A DNA stretch of 64,000 nucleotides from Nocardia suismassiliense (GCF_900269665.1 NZ_LT985361.1:3254670-3318669); one strand, 5' to 3'; shown: positions 25,680 through 34,631, numbered from the stretch's first letter. Translations and numbers: made by a program. Notes: a model not told the origin generated them from the letters alone.

Positions 25680-26056
25680 ATATCACTCCAGAGACGGCAC
25701 CCAGAGGCAGCGAGCCGCGCTTCGGGACTCGGGAAAAGTAGTTGAACTGTACACCGCAATTCGTGCCGGGCACAGATCGATCCACGCATTTGCTCGTGGA
25801 AGTCGAAGAGGGGCAAAGAGTATCGCGTCTCGGTGCTGCGGATAAACGTTCCGGCTGTTCACAGCAATTCTGCCGTCGAAAGTGTCAAGCTCGCCGAAGC
25901 TGAACTGGACAGTTGCCCGACTCTGAGTTCGATGCATCGGCACTGCACCGCGCGAAGCAGCATTGTGGTGACCGCTTTCGATGTCCGTGCACTGGGGACC
26001 CAGACGCGCGTAAGATGCTGTACTGACCTGGATTTCACTGAATCTGTTGGTGGACA
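25680..26056. other. Intergenic region with no gene seen
   Basis: About 380 bases between two divergent small genes, poorer in G and C than the flanks. Frames here give translations without domain or ribosome site. It probably holds the two promoters; I see no clear repeat or operator. Confidence 0.5.
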
Positions 26057-26284
26057 ATGCGATCGGGGGACAGGCTGGTGGGCGCAATGCTGGTCGGGCA
26101 GTTCGATGCCAGGGACGCTGCGGGACGCGTCTTTCCGATCAATGAGTATCAGCACGCGGTATCTGTCCCAGGATCGCCGCCGATCATCACCTACGAGCTG
26201 GCCTCGGGAGAACAGGTGAAACATTTGGGCGGCGATCTGTTCGAGGTGGTGTCGACGGGCGCGGAGATCACCCGAGTCCCCTAG
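26057..26284 (+). CDS. Small conserved-looking hypothetical protein
   Basis: A 75-residue (or 65-residue from the ATG at 26087) beta-rich protein. The segments FDARDAAGRVFPINEYQ and TYELASGEQVKHLGGDLFEV have codon use and composition of a real gene. No family is recognised. Neither start has a strong ribosome site, and the second gives a cleaner N-terminus (MLVGQFDARD). Confidence 0.55.
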   Translation: MRSGDRLVGAMLVGQFDARDAAGRVFPINEYQHAVSVPGSPPIITYELASGEQVKHLGGDLFEVVSTGAEITRVP

Positions 26285-26377
26285 TCTCGGGCAACTTGCG
26301 GCGAGCGCGGCTGAAATCAGCACCGTGCGCTCGGCGCGGATTTCGCCTGAGTGTCAGCCAGGCCGAACATCGAAGAA

Positions 26378-27550
26378 CTACCGAGCGGCGGCCAGCACTG
26401 CCGCGAGACCTTCTTGCAGGTCCTCGACGAAATATTCGGGGACCTCGAGCGATGGGAAATGTCCGCCGGTTTCGGGCGTCCTCCATCGGACGATCTGGCG
26501 GTACCGCTGCTGTGCCCAAGGGCGTGGGCACTTCTCGGTGTCGCGGGGATACATGGTCAGTGCTGACGGGACATCGACCCGAAGGTCTGGGTCGAGGGAG
26601 TTGTGGCTTTCGTAGTAGATGCGGGCTGCGGATGCGCCCGTCCGGGTCAGCCAGTACAGGGTGACGTCGTCGAGGACGCGGTCGATGGAGATCGTTTCGA
26701 ACGGGCTGTCTTCGGTATCGGTCCACTCGGCGAACTTGTCGAGGATCCAGGCGAGCAGCCCGACCGGTGAGTCGACGAGTGAGTAGCCGATGGTCTGTGG
26801 TCGGGTGGCCTGCTGCTTCGCGTACGCCGCGCGGTGGCGCCAGAAGTCGCGGGTTTCCTCGGTCCAGGTGCGCTCGGCCGCTGTCAGTCCGTCCGTTGTC
26901 AGCCCAGGCGGCGCCTCGGCGAAGGTTGAGTGGATACCGAGGACGTGCGCCGGGAACCTGCCGCCGAGAACGGTGGTGATATTGCCGCCCCAGTCACCGC
27001 CGTGGGCGACGAACTTGCGGTAGCCGAGCCTTCCCATCAGTTCCACCCAGGAGGCCGCGATCTTTTCGGTCCCCCAACCGGTGGTGGCCGGCTTGTCGCT
27101 GTATCCGAAGCCCGGCAGCGACGGCACTACGACGTGGAACGCCGGCGTGGCTGCGTCTTTCGGATCTGCCAGCTCGTCTACCACATCGAGGAATCGAACA
27201 ATGCTGTCCGGCCAGCCGTGCGTCAGGATCAGCGGAGTGGCATCTGCGCGCGCGGATCGGCGGTGCAGGAAGTGGATTCCCAGATCATCGATGGTCGTAC
27301 GGAATTGGCCGATGCGGTTGAGGCGGTCTTCGAACGACCGCCAGTTGTATTCGGTGCGCCAGTAATTCACGACATCGACGAGGTCGGCGAGCGGAACGCC
27401 CTGGTCCCATCGGCGCGGGTCGGGCGCGGGGCGATAGACCGTCTCGGTCTCCGGTAGTCGCGCCGCAGCTAATCGCGCGCGCAGATCGTCGAGGTCGGCG
27501 TCGGTTGCGTGGGCTTCGAATGCGTGCACGTCACTGGTTGGACGGGGCAT
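26378..27550 (-). CDS. Epoxide hydrolase, EHN-domain family
   Basis: A 390-residue alpha/beta hydrolase with the N-terminal epoxide-hydrolase domain (residues 1-105) and the oxyanion motif THGWPDS. The nucleophile Asp is in HGGDWGG (about residue 184) and the catalytic His in GGHFPSLEVPE (about residue 363). It opens epoxides to diols in the cytoplasm. It diverges from a CGNR regulator across two operator-like repeats and is probably controlled by it. Confidence 0.93.
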   Translation of the reverse strand: MPRPTSDVHAFEAHATDADLDDLRARLAAARLPETETVYRPAPDPRRWDQGVPLADLVDVVNYWRTEYNWRSFEDRLNRIGQFRTTIDDLGIHFLHRRSARADATPLILTHGWPDSIVRFLDVVDELADPKDAATPAFHVVVPSLPGFGYSDKPATTGWGTEKIAASWVELMGRLGYRKFVAHGGDWGGNITTVLGGRFPAHVLGIHSTFAEAPPGLTTDGLTAAERTWTEETRDFWRHRAAYAKQQATRPQTIGYSLVDSPVGLLAWILDKFAEWTDTEDSPFETISIDRVLDDVTLYWLTRTGASAARIYYESHNSLDPDLRVDVPSALTMYPRDTEKCPRPWAQQRYRQIVRWRTPETGGHFPSLEVPEYFVEDLQEGLAAVLAAAR

Positions 27551-27591
27551 GAGACCTCCTGGCAGTCGGAAGACCGGCTACGAGTTTCGGT

Positions 27592-27651
27592 GAACCGGCT
27601 AAGACGGTTCTAACATCTCTTCATGCGCCCGTGCAACCGGCTAAGGTGGTT
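27592..27651. promoter_or_regulatory. Twin operators between epoxide hydrolase and CGNR regulator
   Basis: GAACCG, 7 bases, CGGTTC (27592-27610) is a perfect inverted repeat. A second copy, AACCGGCTAAGGTGGTT (27635-27651), starts 43 bases later, about four helical turns, and ends two bases before the regulator's ATG. A third partial copy, ACCGGCTA, is near 27573. Confidence 0.7.
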
Positions 27652-27653
27652 CC

Positions 27654-28223
27654 ATGCCTGCTGGGTTCCCTGACTTCCGCCTCGGTAGCGTGCTGGCGAC
27701 CAGCTTCACGGCGACGCTGACCGAGCGTCAGGGCGACGCTGTCGAGCGCATTCCCACGCCGCAGCGACTCATCGACTGGCTGGCGGTGAACGGCCTCGCC
27801 GTGGCGTCCTGCAGCACCGTCCAGCTCGAACTCGCTCGGGAACTGAGGGAGTCGATTCACGCCGCGGCGACAGCGGCCGCGATCCGAGAAGCTCTGCCCG
27901 CGTCGGCTGTTCGTGTCATCAATGACTGCAGCATCCAGGGTCGGGCCGCGGCTGTTCTGACGCCCGAGGGCAATCGCCGATGGCGACTCAGCTTGGCTTC
28001 CCGCGTAGAAGATGCCCTAGGCGTAATCGCCGCCGACGCGATCAGCATCATCGCAGGCGAACGAGACGGAAAATTAGCGCTGTGCGCATCGCCGACCTGC
28101 CGAGCAGCCTTCTTCGACACCAGCCAAAGTCGCACCCGCAAATGGTGTGACATGAACACGTGCGGGAATCGTCAGAAGAAGGCGCGCTTCAATGCCAGTC
28201 ACCGCAAAAGCGCCAGAGATTGA
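27654..28223 (+). CDS. CGNR zinc-finger regulator (ABATE domain)
   Basis: A 189-residue protein with an ABATE-type N-terminal domain and a C-terminal CGNR zinc finger (CASPTCRAAFFDTSQSR, then CDMNTCGNRQKKARF). Such proteins are putative DNA-binding stress regulators. Its ATG directly follows an operator copy that would also cover its own promoter, so it probably controls itself and the divergent epoxide hydrolase. Confidence 0.9.
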   Translation: MPAGFPDFRLGSVLATSFTATLTERQGDAVERIPTPQRLIDWLAVNGLAVASCSTVQLELARELRESIHAAATAAAIREALPASAVRVINDCSIQGRAAAVLTPEGNRRWRLSLASRVEDALGVIAADAISIIAGERDGKLALCASPTCRAAFFDTSQSRTRKWCDMNTCGNRQKKARFNASHRKSARD

Positions 28224-28271
28224 CCCCATTCGCACCGACGAGTTTCGAGCGCGCGGGAGGTCTACTCCGTT

Positions 28272-28823
28272 ATGAGGAAACTGATTTACGGGTTCGGCGT
28301 GTCCCTGGACGGCTACGTCAACGATCGCGACGGCAGCATCGACTGGACCGATCCGGATGACGAGCTGCACCAGTTCCACAACGACAGGTTCCGCGACCTC
28401 GAGATCTCGCTGCACGGCCGCCGGATGTATGAGCTGATGGCCGAGTACTGGCCGCACGTGCCCGCGGACGCGCCACGCATCGAGCGTGAATTCGGCGAGC
28501 TGTGGACGCAGAAGCCGAAGGTCGTCTTCTCCCGCACGCTCACCGAGGTGCAGTGGAACAGCACGCTGGTCAGCGAGAACGCGGTCGAGGAGGTGCGCAA
28601 ACTCAAGGCCGGCGGCGATGGCGTCATGGAGGTCGGTGGCGCCGACCTCGCCGCCTCGTTGATGCCACACGGGCTCATCGACGAGTACCAGATGTTCCTG
28701 TCTCCCTTGATACTCGGCGGTGGCACCCCGTTCTTCCCGCCGCTGGACAAGCGCATCCAGCTCCGATTGACCGAGACTCGACACTTCGACACCGTGGTGA
28801 TGCTGCGCTTCCTCGCCGTCTGA
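28272..28823 (+). CDS. RibD C-terminal/dihydrofolate-reductase-fold reductase
   Basis: A 183-residue protein of the RibD-C/YyaP group (LIYGFGVSLDGYVNDRDG, SLHGRRMYELMAEYW, GVMEVGGADLAASLM). These are NADPH-binding reductases of unknown substrate. GGGAGG lies upstream at a long distance from the ATG. It follows the CGNR gene by about 50 bases and converges on the beta-lactamase gene. Confidence 0.88.
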   Translation: MRKLIYGFGVSLDGYVNDRDGSIDWTDPDDELHQFHNDRFRDLEISLHGRRMYELMAEYWPHVPADAPRIEREFGELWTQKPKVVFSRTLTEVQWNSTLVSENAVEEVRKLKAGGDGVMEVGGADLAASLMPHGLIDEYQMFLSPLILGGGTPFFPPLDKRIQLRLTETRHFDTVVMLRFLAV

Positions 28824-28835
28824 GGTCCTTTCGAA

Positions 28836-29747
28836 TCAGACCAAAGTGCTGAAGATGTGCCGTGCGGCTTCGGCGATCAGTTCGCTGCTGGGTTCGGCGT
28901 CGTAGCCGCCGGTGCGGTCGGACATGATCGCGAGGACGAGGGGTGGGTGGGCGGTCGGCCAGACGATGGCTATGTCGTTGGCTCGGCCGTAGTTGCCGGT
29001 GCCGGTTTTGTCCGCGATGGTCCAGCCTGCGGGTGCCGCGGCGGCGATTCGCTTGGCGCCGGTCACGTTTCGGACGAGCCAATCGGTGAGGATGGCGCGT
29101 TTGTCTTCGGGCAGGGCGGAGCCGAGGATCAGGTGCTGGTAGTCGGCGGCGATGGCGCGGGGTGTGGTGGTGTCCCGGTCGTCGCCGGGCGGGTCGCGGT
29201 TCAGTTCGGGTTCGTACTGGTCCATTCGGCTGACGGTGTCGCCGAGTCCGCGCAGGTAGTCGGTCAATCCGGCGGGTCCGCCGATGTCGTCGAGCAGCAG
29301 ATTGCCCGCGGTGCCGTCGCTGAAGCGGACGGCGGCGTCGCACAGTTCACCGATGGTCATCGCGGTATCGACGCGTCGTTCGGTGACCGGTGAGATCGAG
29401 CGGATGTCGGCCTTGGTGACGGTCACCGGCTTGTAGAGGTGGGTGAGCGGATTGTGGTGCAGCACAGCGGCTGCGGCAAGGGCTTTGAAGGTTGAGCAGA
29501 AGGCGAAACGTTCGTCGGCGCGATGGGTCAGCGTGCGGTTCGTACCGGTGGACAGAGCATAGATGCCGAGGCGGGCGCCGAATTGTTGTTCCAGCTCGAC
29601 GAAGCAGGGATTCGGTGCTTGTGCGGTAGTAGTGCTGGTCTCGACAGTAGTGCTGGTCTCGACGGAGTCGGCTGGTCTCGCACAGGCCGCCAAAGGCAGC
29701 AGTGCCGCTGCTGTGAGAAGGGTTCGGCGCGTGATCTTTCCAGTCAT
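28836..29747 (-). CDS. bla: Class A beta-lactamase (Tat lipoprotein)
   Basis: A 303-residue class A serine beta-lactamase that hydrolyses penicillins and some cephalosporins outside the membrane. The motifs are STFK (Ser85-Lys88), SDG in place of the usual SDN, EPELN with the general-base Glu, and KTG in ADKTGTGNYG. The SDG form is seen in Nocardia enzymes such as AST-1 and FAR-1. The N-terminus has paired Arg (TRRTLL) and a lipobox LAAC (Cys22). After it comes a short Thr/Ser linker made by a tandem duplication (ETSTTVETSTT). GTGAGGTGACC precedes the ATG. Confidence 0.95.
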   Translation of the reverse strand: MTGKITRRTLLTAAALLPLAACARPADSVETSTTVETSTTTAQAPNPCFVELEQQFGARLGIYALSTGTNRTLTHRADERFAFCSTFKALAAAAVLHHNPLTHLYKPVTVTKADIRSISPVTERRVDTAMTIGELCDAAVRFSDGTAGNLLLDDIGGPAGLTDYLRGLGDTVSRMDQYEPELNRDPPGDDRDTTTPRAIAADYQHLILGSALPEDKRAILTDWLVRNVTGAKRIAAAAPAGWTIADKTGTGNYGRANDIAIVWPTAHPPLVLAIMSDRTGGYDAEPSSELIAEAARHIFSTLV

Positions 29748-29891
29748 GGTCACCTCACTTGTCGACTCCGGCCCGTAGGCGATGTGGCGAAACGACGGCA
29801 CAAGTAGTCATAGCAGGTCCGTGGGGTACGAGTCGGTGCAGCTCTCCGGCGATGCCGATGACGGGCCGTAAAATGCTGGCATGCAAGGGAA

Positions 29892-30617
29892 TTAGAGCTT
29901 GAGACCGAGTCCGGCGTCCCTGGCACGGACGATCGCGTTGGCCCGATCCGCCACGCCCAACTTGGTGAAGATGCGAGAAAGGTAGTTGCTGATCGTTTTC
30001 GGCGCCAGCTCGAGTTCGGCCGCGATCGAGGCATTCGACAATCCCGCGGCCACCAGGCTGAGCACGGCGAACTCCCTGCTGGTCAGCTCAGGAAAGGGCC
30101 GGGTGCGCTGACCGGAGTTGGCCAGCATGGTGGCGAGTCTGGCCCCGATGTGCGGACTGAGCACCACCCAACCGGCGGAGACCGCGCAGATCGCGCGCAG
30201 AATGTCGTCGCGGTCCGCGGCGTTGCGCAGATAGCCGCCCGCACCGGCGCGCAAGGCAGCGAACACCGACTCGTCGTCCTCGGCGACGCTGAACACGAGC
30301 ACCGCGACGTCCGGTGCCGAACGGGCCAATTCAGCTATGACAGAACCGCTTTCGGGCTGTCGCCACTGCCCGAGGATCAGCACGTCCGGCCGGTTGAGCA
30401 CCGCCTCACGCAACGCGCCGCCGGTCGTGGTCTCGGCGACGACGGTGATCCAGTCGACGGAGCCGAGCAGCGACCGCAATCCGGCCCGGACCACGGCGTG
30501 GTCGTCGGCGAGCACCACGGTCAACCGGCGCGTTCCGGAAAAGGTGGAGCCGATTCCGTCGATGACCGAGAGCTCGGGTCCGAAGGTTCGCCGCTGGGGA
30601 GCGGGCTGCACTGTCAT
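29892..30617 (-). CDS. NarL/FixJ-type response regulator with degenerate receiver
   Basis: A 241-residue protein with a receiver domain (residues 31-150) and a LuxR HTH (about 175-235: LTSREFAVLSLVAAGLSNAS, IAAELELAPKTISNYLSRI). The acidic pair Asp38-Asp39 is present, but the phospho-acceptor position holds Gln84 (LILGQWRQPE instead of LMDxRMPG), and the switch Lys is also replaced (GYLRNAA). Control by a partner kinase is therefore unlikely. No sensor kinase is nearby. It lies upstream of the beta-lactamase on the same strand, 144 bases away. Confidence 0.9.
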   Translation of the reverse strand: MTVQPAPQRRTFGPELSVIDGIGSTFSGTRRLTVVLADDHAVVRAGLRSLLGSVDWITVVAETTTGGALREAVLNRPDVLILGQWRQPESGSVIAELARSAPDVAVLVFSVAEDDESVFAALRAGAGGYLRNAADRDDILRAICAVSAGWVVLSPHIGARLATMLANSGQRTRPFPELTSREFAVLSLVAAGLSNASIAAELELAPKTISNYLSRIFTKLGVADRANAIVRARDAGLGLKL

Positions 30618-30856
30618 CAACCCCCTGGCACAGTCCTACATGTGGCCGAACGCATCCGGCTCTGCCGCCTGAGAATGGACTGGCCGACGGTGCAGCGGAA
30701 GATCGCGGACCGCTGACCGAACCCTGGAAGCGACGCAGTCTGGGAACGGTTGCGGCAATTCGCCATTGGTCAAGTCGTGTTGCGCGAGCTCTTGCTGGGG
30801 GCGTCGGATGAGCAGGTGCGGAATATTCGACGGTCGGGCGGCGGTTGAACTGCCGC

Positions 30857-31684
30857 ATGCAGATCGGTATCAACACCTTCGTCACCGACGAGGGGATAAG
30901 CGGTCCGAAGCTCGGCCGGGCGCTGGAAGATCGGGGGTTCGAATCGCTCTTCTTGGCCGAGCACTCGCACATCCCCGCGAGCCGGGAATCTCCGTACCCG
31001 GGCGGTGGCGATCTGCCCCGGATGTACTACCGCGTGCTGGATCCGTTCGTCACCCTCGGTGCTGTCGCGGCGGTGACCGAGAAGCTGATCCTCGGCTCCG
31101 GGGGGACTCTGCTGATCCAGCGTGACGTCATCCACACTGCCAAAGAGGTCGCCACACTCGATCGAATTTCCAATGGCCGCTTTGTATTCGGCGTCGGCGT
31201 CGGCTGGAATCGGGAGGAGGTGGCCGATCACGGCACCGATCCTCGCCCCCGTGGCGAATTGCTCGATGAGCAATTGGCGGCCCTCCGCGAGATCTGGACC
31301 AAGGACCTCGCCGAATATCACGGCCGCTTCATAGATTTCGACCCGATGCACGCCTGGCCGAAGCCCGTCCAGCAGCCGCATCCGCCGATCTTCATCGGTG
31401 GTGGCGAGGCTGCGGCGAAGCGCGCGGCGCGGCACGGTGTCGGTTGGATCCCCATCGCGCTGACCGATCCCGCCGCGATTCCGGCGCAGTTGGCGCAGTT
31501 CACCGGTAGTGGTCTGCCTGTGTCTGTCGTGAGTGTGGCGCCCGACCCTGCGGTTCTCGACGCGTATGCGGAGGCCGGGGTGCAGCGCGTCACGCTCTCG
31601 CTGCCGACCCGTCCGGAATCCGAAAGTCTGGACAAGCTGGACGAATTCGCGAAGCTTGTCGATCGGTACTCGACTCTGCGGTGA
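30857..31684 (+). CDS. Luciferase-like (F420/FMN) oxidoreductase
   Basis: A 275-residue LLM-class TIM-barrel enzyme, of the F420-dependent type common in actinobacteria (GFESLFLAEHSHIPASRES, VTLGAVAAVTEKLILGSGG, FVFGVGVGWNREEVADHG, IFIGGGEAAAKRAARHG). Its substrate is unknown. The ATG at 30857 lies four codons after an in-frame TTG, and neither has a clear ribosome site. Confidence 0.9.
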   Translation: MQIGINTFVTDEGISGPKLGRALEDRGFESLFLAEHSHIPASRESPYPGGGDLPRMYYRVLDPFVTLGAVAAVTEKLILGSGGTLLIQRDVIHTAKEVATLDRISNGRFVFGVGVGWNREEVADHGTDPRPRGELLDEQLAALREIWTKDLAEYHGRFIDFDPMHAWPKPVQQPHPPIFIGGGEAAAKRAARHGVGWIPIALTDPAAIPAQLAQFTGSGLPVSVVSVAPDPAVLDAYAEAGVQRVTLSLPTRPESESLDKLDEFAKLVDRYSTLR

Positions 31685-31687
31685 GAT

Positions 31688-31702
31688 CGGCCCATCCTGG
31701 GC
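31688..31702. terminator. Short hairpin between convergent genes
   Basis: GGCCCA and TGGGCT around a 3-base loop, lying between the oxidoreductase stop and the L,D-transpeptidase stop. The stem is short and there is no U-run. Confidence 0.3.
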
Positions 31703-31715
31703 TGCGGCGGTCGCA

Positions 31716-32423
31716 CTAGCGGAATAGAACCCGCCTGGGCCCCATGATGATCCGATCGTGCGGGCGCAGAATCTTGATGATGGTTTCCAGTTCCGGACGG
31801 GCGAGAGCGACGCATCCGGCGGTGGGGCCCGAGCCGGCGTGCAGGAAGATCGCCGAACCGTTGCCATGGATGATCGGCGAGTGCGGAGGGCGGTTGTAGT
31901 CGATGACTACGACCTGTCGGTAAGGGCCGTCGTTCATCAGCTCGGTGAGGTCCTCGTCGGCGGGCAGGCACTTGCCCCGGTAGTAGGTGTTGTAGCGGTG
32001 GTCGCCGCTGGTGGAACCCCAGCAGGAACCGTGGCGCAGTGTGCGGTAAGGCAGCTCGGTGCCGGGATTCGCCTCACCGAACGCTTCGGTCAGCGGGTAG
32101 GAACCGGTGGGCGACTTGCCGTCGCCCTCGCGTTTGGCGTGCGGTTCGGCGAAGCCGTTGCTGCCGATGTACCCGGAGGTGGACAGGGTCTGTTGCCAGG
32201 TGGTGCCGTGCCGGACACAGGTGACAACGTCCACCTCGGTGCTGCCGTAATCGGTGGCGATGGCGAAGAGGACGGTCCTTGCTGACCCGGCCTGGTATTT
32301 CGACTGGCCGTTACTCAATGCTTGGCAAGGATTGCTCGCGGCGGCGGCCGGGGGAGCGGCGACGGTGGCGGTGACGCACAAAAGGTAGGTCGCGAGAACT
32401 GAATTCCACAGGCGCGCCGTAAT
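31716..32423 (-). CDS. Secreted L,D-transpeptidase-fold protein (YkuD family)
   Basis: About 235 residues, with the YkuD catalytic signature IFLHAGSGPTAGCVAL near the C-terminus (nucleophile Cys about residue 213). The family makes 3-3 crosslinks in peptidoglycan outside the membrane. No ATG, GTG or TTG gives a sensible start. The ATT at 32423 has GGGAGG 8 bases upstream and would begin a normal signal peptide (TARLWNSVLATYLLCV..., cleavage after AAAA). The longer frame to 32600 is charged and overlaps the divergent promoter. I propose ATT as the start; this needs proof. Confidence 0.85.
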   Translation of the reverse strand: MTARLWNSVLATYLLCVTATVAAPPAAAASNPCQALSNGQSKYQAGSARTVLFAIATDYGSTEVDVVTCVRHGTTWQQTLSTSGYIGSNGFAEPHAKREGDGKSPTGSYPLTEAFGEANPGTELPYRTLRHGSCWGSTSGDHRYNTYYRGKCLPADEDLTELMNDGPYRQVVVIDYNRPPHSPIIHGNGSAIFLHAGSGPTAGCVALARPELETIIKILRPHDRIIMGPRRVLFR

Positions 32424-32630
32424 TTCCTCGACCTCCCTTAGAGCCGGTGGATCCAGCGAACGCCGAAACAGCAGCCTAGTGACCGATGTCTTCCCGCCCC
32501 GGCGACTCGCCCAAGGCTCGACGCCGCCCGAGGTCGCCGGCTCAGGGCAATTCGGCCATTCCACCGCGCAGCCGTCGGTGTCTGAGTCAGAATCTGACAC
32601 TAGTTGGTATCAGAAATGGAGTGCAGGGTT

Positions 32631-33587
32631 ATGTCGTCATCCTCGAGGCCGCGTGGCTTTCGCAGAATGTCCACCGTCCTCGTGGTTGGGCTCATCGGTG
32701 CGCTCGGGGGAGTGTCGGCACCCGCCGGTGCGCAGCCGGTCGCTGAGCTGCCGGTCGTGTACAGCACCCTGGCCGCGGTGGCCACCTCGGTGCAGCAGCA
32801 CGGTGCCGCACCTGCGGGGGCTAACGATTGGTCGTGCCGCAGTGAGCGTCATCCCGATCCGGTGGTGCTGGTGCACGGCACCCACGCCAACATGATCGTC
32901 AACTGGAATGCGTTGTCGCCCTTGCTGAGAAACAATGGCTACTGCGTATTCGCCCTCAACTACGGCGGATTGCGGTTCGGGCAGATCGGCGGCACCGCCG
33001 ACGTGCGCGCCTCCGCCGCCGAACTCGGTGACTTCGTCGACCGGGTACTGGCTGCCACCGGCGCCGAAAAGGTCGATCTGGTCGGCCATTCCCAGGGCGG
33101 GCCACTGATTCGCTACTACACCGGCATCCTCAACGGCGCCGACAAGGTTCACGATGTGGTCGCTCTCGCGCCCACCTATCGTGGGTCCTCCGCCCTGGGT
33201 CTGGACCCCTGGGTCGCGCAGATGCGCTCGGCGGCACCGGAATTGGCGGCACAACTCGACGCGCTCGACACCGCCGCGATGCAACAGTTCCACAGCTCGC
33301 AGTTCATCACCGAACTCGACGCCCTACCCGACACCCAGCCCGGATTGCGCTACACCACAATCGTTTCCCGCTACGACATCGTCGCCACACCGATGCACGC
33401 CCAATTCCGGCACGGTCCCGACGCCCGCAACATCGTGATCCAGGATGTGTGCGCCAACGACCACAGCGACCACCTCGCGCTCGCCTATGACCGCACCGCG
33501 TTACGCGAAGTACTCAACGCACTGGATCCTCGATCTGCTGTCCCACCGGACTGCGCGGTGCCCAGCCTGCCTTACCTGGGTGGGTAG
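32631..33587 (+). CDS. Secreted triacylglycerol lipase/esterase
   Basis: A 318-residue alpha/beta hydrolase with a signal peptide (basic SSSSRPRGFRRM, then VLVVGLIGALGG). The oxyanion region is VVLVHGTHANMIVNW, the nucleophile is in GHSQGG (about residue 151), and the probable Asp and His are in SRYDIVATP and NDHSDHLAL. It belongs to the Streptomyces/Nocardia secreted lipase class. An AGGG site lies just before the ATG. It is divergent from the L,D-transpeptidase. Confidence 0.9.
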   Translation: MSSSSRPRGFRRMSTVLVVGLIGALGGVSAPAGAQPVAELPVVYSTLAAVATSVQQHGAAPAGANDWSCRSERHPDPVVLVHGTHANMIVNWNALSPLLRNNGYCVFALNYGGLRFGQIGGTADVRASAAELGDFVDRVLAATGAEKVDLVGHSQGGPLIRYYTGILNGADKVHDVVALAPTYRGSSALGLDPWVAQMRSAAPELAAQLDALDTAAMQQFHSSQFITELDALPDTQPGLRYTTIVSRYDIVATPMHAQFRHGPDARNIVIQDVCANDHSDHLALAYDRTALREVLNALDPRSAVPPDCAVPSLPYLGG

Positions 33588-33599
33588 TCCGCCGCTACT

Positions 33600-33720
33600 G
33601 GCACCGTGGAAATCGGCAGTGCGGGCGCTACGGCCCGTGGGCATCGGCAGCGCGATCGCTGTGCCCACCGTGGAATCGGGAGCGCAATCGCCACTGCCCC
33701 CGTCGAAATCGGCGACCGTG
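33600..33720. repeat. Degenerate tandem repeat, period about 32 bases
   Basis: Four imperfect copies around the core CCGTGGxAATCGGxAGxGC start near 33602, 33634, 33666 and 33699. They lie in the 237-base gap between the lipase and the LmeA-like gene. They do not form an obvious hairpin or coding sequence. Confidence 0.4.
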
Positions 33721-33824
33721 TCCACAGCGGCCGGCCGGCCGGTGATCTGAGGCACGCCGGGGCCGACAGCGGCAGCCCGGCGCCGATCGCAGCATGATGG
33801 TGGGATGTCCGAGCGGGTGAGCGC

Positions 33825-34520
33825 ATGCGCGCATTTCTGATATTGATCGTCGTGCTGGCGATCGCGCTGGTCGTCGGCGACCGAGTCGCAGTGGTGATGG
33901 CGCAGAACGAGATCGGCCGCAAGGTCGCCGCCGACTACAACCTTGCGCAGCAACCGAGCGTCGACATCGGCGGTTTCCCGTTCCTGACGCAGGCCGTCGA
34001 CGGCAACTATCGCGACATCGACATCCGGGTCGGTGACTGGACCGGACAGGGCCTCACGGTCCACAACCTCGATGTCACGCTGACGAACGTGTCCGCGCCG
34101 CTGAGCGATCTGCTGCAGAAACGCACGTCGAATCTTGTAGCGGACGTGGCGACAGCGACGGCTGTGGTTCCCTACGCCGCCGTGCAGGGCTTCGCGCCTT
34201 CGGGAGTGGAGTCGATCTCTTACAGCCCGGACGGTCTGCGCGTCGCCGGCACATTCTCGGTGGAGGGTATCCGAGTGCCCGCGACGGTCATCGTCACTGT
34301 TGCGCCGACCGACAACGGCATCGAGGTCACTCCGGTCTCGGTGCAGCACGCGGCAGGTGGACCGACGATTTCGCTGGCAATGCTGCGCCGAGCCCTCACC
34401 TTCACCGTGCCGCTGCAGCGGTTGCCGCTCGGTGCGCGGCTGACGGCCATCCAACCGAGCGCCGACGGCCTCCAGGTGACCGCCACCGCCCACGACGTGC
34501 ACTTCTCCAACCTGGAGTGA
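33825..34520 (+). CDS. LmeA-like (DUF2993) exported lipid-binding protein
   Basis: A 231-residue protein with one N-terminal membrane helix (AFLILIVVLAIALVVGDRV) and a DUF2993 domain (QPSVDIGGFPFLTQAVDGNY). LmeA of mycobacteria acts in the periplasm in lipomannan maturation, so a role in cell-envelope lipoglycans is likely. The ATG is 8 bases after a weak GAG-rich stretch, and there is an in-frame GTG just upstream. Confidence 0.87.
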   Translation: MRAFLILIVVLAIALVVGDRVAVVMAQNEIGRKVAADYNLAQQPSVDIGGFPFLTQAVDGNYRDIDIRVGDWTGQGLTVHNLDVTLTNVSAPLSDLLQKRTSNLVADVATATAVVPYAAVQGFAPSGVESISYSPDGLRVAGTFSVEGIRVPATVIVTVAPTDNGIEVTPVSVQHAAGGPTISLAMLRRALTFTVPLQRLPLGARLTAIQPSADGLQVTATAHDVHFSNLE

Positions 34521-34631
34521 GTCATGACTGCCTCGCGAGGTGATCTGCTGAGCCCGGTCTCCCGATCGGTGTCGGGCTGCACGCCAGTGGCGTGTGAGGG
34601 CGGTTCAAGAGCCGGCTGACAAGGTCGTTGC

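Noticed and set aside
25683..26087. Minus-strand frame in the gap near 26 kb
   Set aside because: No ribosome site, low-quality composition, and overlap with promoter-like, less GC-rich DNA.
30930..30955. T-loop-like GGTTCGAATC as a tRNA
   Set aside because: It falls inside the luciferase-like gene and no acceptor or anticodon stem can be built around it.
33606..33797. Small plus-strand frame over the 32-base repeat
   Set aside because: No ribosome site, and the amino-acid composition simply follows the repeat.
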